Below are positions 57,575 to 64,000 of a DNA stretch of 64,000 nucleotides, piece by piece. The notes under the pieces are model-generated. The model did not search any database. It had not been told where the DNA came from and saw only the letters and a list, made by a program, of their open reading frames with translations. Source of the stretch: Aurelia coerulea. Taxonomy: Eukaryota > Cnidaria > Scyphozoa > Semaeostomeae > Ulmaridae. Location of the stretch: assembly GCA_039566865.1 (NCBI GenBank), contig CM076954.1:16454001-16518000 (forward strand), in the 5' to 3' direction. The position numbers were made by a program, and so were the translations under genes. Position 1 is the first letter of the stretch, and every line of letters starts with the position of its first letter.

Positions 57575-58072
57575 AATTATCCAATGACCTATTTCTTTGA
57601 ACTAAATGACTTCAAAGAAACTTTAGCTAGTTCTCTATAATCCTACCGTTGGACTTCTTTGAAATCTTCAATATTTTCAGAATTAGAGTGCTTCTCTTCT
57701 TTTTCAAGAATTCAAGAAAAAATTTCAAAAATTTTTAAAACCATCGTAATTTCTAAATTTTTTTGCCGCAACATGAAGTAATTTCGAAGAAAACCATAGT
57801 TTATGAATGCCTAAAATATGGTATCAAGCAAAAGTCTGTCATTCTTCTGGTTTATGATTTAGAAATTTGATGACGTCACATCCTCAAATGAATTGAAATG
57901 TAAGATACGCTGTAATTGTGAAAAATATTCAAAACTTATGAAAAGTCTAACGGTAGAATTTTAGATAAGTATCTAAAGCTTCTGTCAAGACATTCAATCA
58001 GAAGAAATAGGTTATAGAATTTTACACGCACCTTTTTACGTCGACTTTAAGATTTGGAACCTATGCTGCCTC
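57575..58072. mobile_element. GCATAGGTTCC-family element
   Basis: The right end TAAGATTTGGAACCTATGCTG is well kept; the left end is worn. The interior shares AGAAAACCATAGTTTATGAA and GATGACGTCACATCC with the other copies. It lies close to the 3' end of the STPGR gene. Confidence 0.55.
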
Positions 58073-58406
58073 GCATACATTAAAATGGCTTTCTTGCCTA
58101 AGGAGTCTTGTAAAGAAAAATTAAAAGGCTTTCTTAGGACTTCAGAATTCTTGCAATGTTAATGTGTGCAAGACCTTTACTGTTTAGTAGCTCTGAAAGA
58201 AACATTCATGACCAATTTTGAAAATAATGAAAAACGGGACTGAATATAATTTACATTAAAACAATCTCAACAATTGTCTTTTTAAAAGCAAATAAAAAAA
58301 TAATAAAATGAATTAAAATGAAATAAGGAGGAGCAAAATAAAAATACCGTACAGGATCTGATGTTGATATATACACATAATCAAATTGTACCTCGCTCGA
58401 CAAGGA

Positions 58407-58534
58407 TCAAAGACTGCATTTTGTTTTAAAATCAAAGTTTCTTGGGGATATCGCAAATGAAAACGAGGCACTCCGTGGCTTGATGCACTTCGATTCTCTG
58501 ATTGTTTCATATGTTCCAGGCCCAGGTACACATT
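58407..58534 (-). CDS. STPGR (SHIPPO)-repeat protein, last exon
   Basis: After the acceptor TTCTTGCAG the frame reads CVPGPGTYETI, then SASFSFAISPRNF, and TGA. PGPGTY followed about 15-20 residues later by SFSF is the sperm-tail PG-rich (SHIPPO) repeat, found in ODF3/CIMAP-type proteins of ciliary and flagellar microtubules. This exon has 41 codons and a stop; the longest open frame at this place is in another frame and hides it. It needs a preceding exon ending in phase 1. Confidence 0.62.
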
Positions 58535-58574
58535 CTGCAAGAAATTCAATAAAACATTCAATTATTGGTAAGGG

Positions 58575-60469
58575 ATGGTTTCAATAAAAGCGGGCTTTTT
58601 CGGTAGCAATCTTCCAATGATAATCCACGGCAGTGGTAATATTGCATGAGTCTATGACCCTCAACGGTAGGGTTTTGAGATTTTCATGTAGAAAATCTCC
58701 GAAAAAATCGGCCATAGCAACTCCGCTGACTTCACTGATATTTAATTCAATAATTTCTTAACCGTTTATGTCTACTGATTTATGTCAACTATCGATTTGT
58801 GTCAACTACTGATTTTGTCAACCACCGATTTTTGTCAACTTTACTGGAATGTCTATATGAAGAATAATGAAATATACAATGATTGTCGTCGCTTGTCTCA
58901 TCCTTCGATTTCTGGTCAAACTGCGCTTTCCACCCGAATCTTCACTGATTCTTTTGAGATGATCCTTTATGACTGTCAAGTGTGCTTAAAAGCCTTTAAA
59001 GGCACAAACTATTGCAAACTTACACATTTATTGAAAACTCAATTATTAATCAACTAACAACAACACAGTTTAGTCACAAAAAATGAAGCTCCGCGACAGA
59101 GCGTCTCTGATATTCTTCTTATAAGCAGTTTTTAGCAAAAAGACGTGGACTTCATTGCATAAAACGGATATTTGAAGGTTTTTGGAGCATCCCAATTTTC
59201 TAGTTTTTTCTCCAACGAAAGACGAGGCAAACTCGTTGAAAATAGTCTGCTTCTTCGTGTTTCCATTGGCTAAGAACATGCTCATATATATTTTTGTTCC
59301 TCCCTTCAAATTTTGCAGTGCGGCCGTCAAAAGTACACTTTTCAGGTTGTCAATTTCACAAACAAAACATCTAATATCAGACAGAATCTAGTATAATATC
59401 CTTTATCCATTAGTTTTCTAATCGTTCGTAGTGTACAGTTAGTTGCATGTAGGTTAACGTTATATGTCTTTATGTTTTTGGCCATGGGGTAGTCATTGCT
59501 TTTCGCTCCCCCTGGTATCATTCCCGTAGTGTTGTATAGTAATTAGATAAGTATTGTAGATTGTAAAATTTACTGTAAACTTTTTATATGAATGATAAAA
59601 AAAAACAAAACAAAACAAAACGATCCCAAATCCCTTAATAAAATACTTCTTCTGATTACACCTTATTGACTCTTGTCTTGTTGCTAAACTTCCTATTTAA
59701 GTAAGAAGTGCACTGTTAGCCAGCTGTAGCTTACTCAGCAATACTCAGCGGCGTTGCGAGTCTGTCAAAAAAATTTGAGCACACTTTGAAATTTTCTGTG
59801 AAATGACTCATTTCTTATGGCGCAAACTTTGAATAAATAACGGGTAACTAAAGTCTGTCTCAAATTAAACGTCACGTAAAAAAACCGCGAATAAAGACAA
59901 TCGAAGAGCTTTGCATGAGCAATATTGCGTTACCACAAAACTCACGTGACATCTAATTTGAGATAAAACTTCAAACATGTTTTGCTTGAGAAAGACTTTT
60001 TATGGACATGTTCTTTTTTGACTGGCAGAAAATCCGCCATTTTGAAAGTAAAAAAATCACAAAAATGAGCACCAGAGGAGCAACACGTTATGAACTTGCA
60101 TGAGACTTTGGCCAAATATGCACTTTAACAGATTTAACAAGATAAAAGTAGGTGGGATTGCGATTTTAGCGTACTTTGTGAGATATGAGTCACAAGGTAC
60201 CCACGACAGTTTTGTGATTTGTTTCTCATTTGTCTAAGTGACCAAAGGGAAGTAGCTCGAGAGCAAGAAGTCCAAAAACACAATAACCTACCAATGTCTT
60301 CAAAAATCTTTAAGACCAGTTAGATGTGTTACAAGAATTGTCTGTGCACCTTTTAGAAATTAGGAACCCACAACCATATAGCAAATTAAGAGCAGCTAAA
60401 GAGCGTAAAAGTCTTCCAGTATTTGAAGTAGCTCTTAGCTCAAAATTTGCAGAAAGCTTCAAACGTGTC
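58575..60469 (-). other. STPGR intron, lower part
   Basis: No exon found. A LINE tail of the GGCCATGGGGTAGTCATTG type, with an A-rich end, lies at about 59480-59606 on the plus strand. Confidence 0.4.
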
Positions 60470-61530
60470 CTACAAAGGTATCCTTCAAAGGTGTCCTTCA
60501 AAGGTGTCCTTCAAAGGTGTCCTTCAAAGGTGTCATTCAAAGGTGTCCTTCAAAAGTTTCTAACAGTTACAAGTTTCCTACGAAGGTATCCCGCAAAGGT
60601 GTCCTTCAAACGTGTTCTTCAAAGGTGTCCTTCAAAAGTTTCTAACAGTTACAAGTTTCCTACAAAGGTATCCCGCAAAGGTGTCCTTCAAACGTGTTCT
60701 TCAAAGGTGTCCTTCAAAAGTTTCTAACAGTTACAAGTTTCCTACTAAGGTATCCTGCAAAGGTGTCCTTCAAACGTGTTCTTCAAAGGTGTCCTTCAAA
60801 AGTTTCTAACAGTTACAAGTTTCCTACAAAGGTATCCCGCAAAGGTGTCCTTCAAACGTGTTCTTCAAAGGTGTCCTTCAAAAGTTTCTAACAAGTTACA
60901 AGTTTCCTACGAAGGTATCCCGCAAAGGTGTCCTTCAAACGTGTTCTTCAAAGGTGTCCTTCAAAAGTTTCTAACAAGTTACAAGTTTCCTACGAAGGTA
61001 TCCCGCAAAGGTGTCCTTCAAACGTGTTCTTCAAAGGTGTCCTTCAAAAGTTTCTAACAGTTACAAGTTTCCTACGAAGGTATCCCGCAAAGGTGTCCTT
61101 CAAAGGTGTCCTTCAAAAGTTTCTAACAGTTACAAGTTTCCTACAAAGGTATCCCGCAAAGGTGTCCTTCAAACGTGTTCTTCAAAGGTGTCCTTCAAAA
61201 GTTTCTAACAGTTACAAGTGTCCTACAAAGGTGTCCTTCAAAGGTGTCCTTCAAAGGTGTCCTTCAAAGGTGTCCTTCAAAGTTTCTAACAGTTACAAGT
61301 GTCCTACTAAGGTATCCTTCCAAGGTGTCCTTCAAACGTGTCCTTCAAAGGTGTCCTTCAAAAGTTTCTAACAGTTACAAGTGTCCTACAAAGGTGTCCT
61401 TCAAAGGTGTCCTTCAAAGGTGTCCTTCAAAAGTTTCTAACAGTTACAAGTGTCCTACAAAGGTGTCCTTCAAAGGTGTCCTTCAAACGTGTCCTTCAAA
61501 CGTGTCCTTCAAAAGTTTCTAAAAGTTACA
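60470..61530. repeat. Composite minisatellite (13-bp unit in an 82-bp array)
   Basis: The basic unit is AAAGGTGTCCTTC. It is combined with AAGTTTCTAACAGTTACAAG and CCTACAAAGGTATCCCGC into a higher-order repeat of 82 bp, repeated about eight times before the array becomes irregular at the right end. The plus strand stays open in several frames because the unit lacks stops. I do not regard the resulting frames as genes. It lies within the presumed STPGR intron. Confidence 0.85.
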
Positions 61531-62578
61531 AGTAGAAATGAAACTGTCAGGTAAAAATGAAACTTTAAAAGCAATTAGATTAGAAGATGAGTGAACAGTT
61601 ATCATGCACTCCCTGTGTTTTGAGCAAAGTAGGAATATCCCTTTGGACATAGGATCCTTTGCTCTTGAACTGCTCATTGTTAAATCTACTCTCAAAATCC
61701 ATTCTTTAGATCCATCCCCACCGTAACTAGCTTAGTAAAACAGTCTTTTCATGGAAATATTGATTAATTCTGACACTTAAGCATTTCTTCTAAGTTTCAT
61801 GTAGATGAGAAATCCTTGTTTTTATATAAGGACTCTTTGCTCCTGCAGTTCTCTTGCGCTTATCAAATGAGATCCTAAGATTCTCTGAAGCTCGAAGATA
61901 GTCCTAACAATGATTTACTGTTGATAATATAGGTAAAGATCGAGCAGGTAAATATCGATCCAGGAAGAGGTCTGACAATTTTACATTTCAAGGACTATTG
62001 TGCTCACTTAGCGTTCTCTTTAACATTTCACAAAGCAACAGCACCAACAATATAGTCTTCAGTCAGCCTGCAATCTCTCGCAGACAAAATACCAACTTAA
62101 GATTCATTTATTGCTTAAAGACTTTTTAGCTCATTCGATGCAAGGATTCAGTGGCACAACAACTACTCCTAACTTTGACCGTTGGTAGCTCAAGAACAAA
62201 TCGTCATAGAATCATGGAGAAAAGGTACCTAGAAATTCAATGTTTTCTCGTTTGAACGGTAACCCCACTGACACTTGAAAAAGTAACTACGATTTCACAT
62301 ATCAAATTTAGTTTAGAAAGTCAAAAATGGCAGCTTTGTGCCACTCAAAAAACACGTCCTTATACGTTTTTATACGTATTTTCAACAATAAAGCACTTGA
62401 TGACGAAATAAAGCAATTAGGCTTGCAAGATAGTAGCTCTGGCCGAATAGTCCCCTAACTTTGATAAATCCTGCCCCTATCTTTGCAATTTCTTTAAAAT
62501 ATTGGGGGTTCACACCCCCACATTTGCCAGTAGCTACACCCCTGCTAGTAATTCAAATATGGAGAAAAAATACTCTAC
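61531..62578 (-). other. STPGR intron, upper part
   Basis: No exon, RNA gene or clear repeat recognised. Confidence 0.4.
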
Positions 62579-62706
62579 CTCTCTTCGCCCAAAGGCTGGT
62601 CCCCCGTCTACGTCCTTGTGGAATCGTAAAGCAGGTCTTGCGATTCATAATGCAATCCTTACTTTTTCCAGGGCGGTAAGCATTTGGTGCTGGGTCATTT
62701 TCGATT
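62579..62706 (-). CDS. STPGR (SHIPPO)-repeat protein, internal exon
   Basis: The acceptor TTGTCTTTGCAG is preceded by a branch-point-like GCTAACG. The frame reads ENDPAPNAYRPGK, then CFTIPQGRRRGTSL, and the donor is AG followed by GTAGAG. DPAPNAY is an accepted variant of the PGPG-Y repeat, and it lies on the same strand upstream of the exon at 58.4 kb. The donor leaves phase 0 while the last exon needs phase 1. Either an exon in between is missing or another donor is used (GGAC followed by GTAGAC would fit). The first exons were not found and may lie beyond 64 kb. Confidence 0.5.
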
Positions 62707-62738
62707 CCTGCAAAGACAAATGCGTTAGCTGAGGTTGT

Positions 62739-63271
62739 ACCGGATGTCCTAGAAAAGAGCATACAGATTTGGTTTGGTCTAGCAATAAGGATGTAGCTTT
62801 AACCAATGGTTTCAAAATGTTCCTTGATAGTTTAACTTACACATATATACCTCATTTTTTGGTATTTGTACTTTGAGAGCTGAAATATTAATCTGGAAGG
62901 TTTAAATTTGCCTCCACGTCCAAACCAGAGCTTTGGTCTCTGCCATAAGCAAACTCACGAAGCACGTTGAAATTTAAAACTAAATCAAAGAAAGATGAGA
63001 AAATGGCACAAAGGGTGACTTATGGAAAAAAGTGATCAAAGTTTTTTCCCATTGTATCAAGGATATAGTTGATTAATTTTTGTGCTTCAAGAATTTGCTT
63101 AGGCCAAAACGCCCAAGCTTTGGTATGGAAGTGACCAATATCAGCCAACAAGGTATCAATGTTCAAGCTCAACTATCGAGGAAAATTTTGAAACTGATTA
63201 GCAATTGATTAAAGCTAAACTCTCATTGCAGGACCCAATCAAATCTGTGTACTTTTTTCTTGGACACAAGG
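62739..63271. mobile_element. CCGGATGTCC-TIR element
   Basis: TA flanks CCGGATGTCCTAGAAAAGAG at the left and TTTTCTTGGACACAAGG at the right. ACAGATTTG and CAAATCTGT pair inside. A diverged member of the CCGGGTG-TIR group, lying just upstream of the STPGR exon acceptor. A further solo end, CCGGGTGAGTAAAATAAAAA, lies at 63427. Confidence 0.6.
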
Positions 63272-63531
63272 TATATGCTATCATTTTAAAGACTATCACA
63301 TAAGAGGCAACGTTTGTCCCCAATATTCGTAGCCAACATTTGTGAGCAAGAAATGCTCCCTAAATTTATTGATCATGTCCAATACACACGAGCAAACAAA
63401 CTCATTCAACATTTTTCACCATCGACCGGGTGAGTAAAATAAAAAGTTACAAAGTTTGGCAGGCAGTGCAATAAAGGGCATGACCGATATTGAAAACTAA
63501 AGTACTAACTCATCATCCAAATGCTAACTTA

Positions 63532-63557
63532 GATAATAATAATAATAATAATAATAA
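63532..63557. repeat. AAT microsatellite
   Basis: About nine AAT units next to the 3' end of the LINE at the window edge; probably seeded by its tail. Confidence 0.8.
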
Positions 63558-63559
63558 AA

Positions 63560-64000
63560 GCACTTATATTGCGCCATATATCCGCAGGGCTCATAGGCGC
63601 ATTACAATCAAAAATACTAAGACTAATTAAAATATGATTAAAAATACAAAAGTTTACAAAGTGTCATTAAAAATCCAAGTTAAACAATTCATTCAATAAA
63701 ATACTGTTCAAATAAATGGGTCTTCAAACGAGATTTAAAAGTTTCAACTGTGTTACAAGCTCTAACCGAATAGGTGAGTCTGTTCCAAAGGAAAGGGGCA
63801 ACATTTACAAAAGCACGATCACCAGCCGTTGCTAATCTGGTCTTCCCTACTTCTGGTAATAGTTCATCACATGCAGATCTAGTGCAACGAGAAGCCTTAC
63901 GCAATTTCAATAATTCTTTAAGATATTTTGGTGCTAGATCTTTTAAACATTTAAAGGTTAACATTAGTATTTTGTATTGTATTCTACTTGTGACAGGCAA
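63560..64000 (-). mobile_element. LINE 3' end at window edge
   Basis: A frame open to the right edge ends the ORF2 of a non-LTR element: RIQYKILMLTFKCL, APKYLKELL, APFLWNRLTY and FKSRLKTHLF, the classic C-terminal signature of CR1/L2-like elements. After the stop comes a short 3' UTR with CACTTATATTGCGCCATAT on the plus strand, then the AAT repeat. Confidence 0.75.

Noticed and set aside
60470..61530. CRISPR-like array
   Set aside because: The genome is eukaryotic, and the array is a head-to-tail minisatellite without unique spacers.
60326..61535. Chain of overlapping plus-strand open frames of 65-147 codons
   Set aside because: They are frames through a minisatellite whose unit has no stop codons. 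Successive frames repeat the same residues and start at 82-bp intervals. No splice or promoter context.

Overview
The window is a stretch of a metazoan nuclear genome. It is AT-rich, has short exons with GT..AG introns, no operons, and is packed with transposon debris. The gene content fits a cnidarian, most likely an anthozoan such as a coral or sea anemone: an astacin with ShK domains, a secreted D8C (uromodulin-like) protein and a death-effector-domain caspase. That placement is inference from domain content, and I cannot name a genus.

Every gene I can support is on the minus strand. Reading down the minus strand from high to low coordinates: (1) two exons of a gene with sperm-tail PG-rich (STPGR/SHIPPO) repeats at 62.7-58.4 kb, whose 5' exons lie outside the window or were not found; (2) a 17-exon gene at 52.8-24.1 kb that reads as signal peptide, astacin propeptide, complete astacin protease, three ShK domains separated by Thr/Gln/Ala/Pro linkers, and a complete S1 serine protease with a chymotrypsin-like S1 pocket; (3) a four-exon initiator-type caspase at 20.0-11.5 kb with one DED, a long Ser/Pro linker and p20/p10 subunits, plus an extra exon that would replace half of the DED; (4) the first coding exon of a secreted D8C-domain protein at 5.4-4.9 kb, which continues by splicing toward lower coordinates. 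I checked intron phase by hand at every junction of genes 2 and 3, and both stay in frame from ATG to stop.

The rest is mostly mobile DNA. LINE remnants lie at 0-0.4, 8.6-9.1, 20.2-22.4, 26.3-28.6, 33.7-34.5, 41.2-41.4 and 63.7-64 kb. At least nine non-autonomous elements share CCGGGTG-type terminal inverted repeats, several with TA target duplications. There are also PIF/Harbinger-like MITEs with TTA or TAA duplications, long near-perfect palindromic foldback elements (two copies of one family with 9-bp target duplications), a tRNA-derived SINE and several minisatellites. Many sit in introns, and two lie within about 20 bp of a splice donor of the double-protease gene.

The strongest candidate for something new is the double protease. 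A zinc metalloprotease and a serine protease appear to be encoded in one secreted polypeptide joined by phase-1 ShK and linker exons, and a local duplication has been multiplying those ShK exons.
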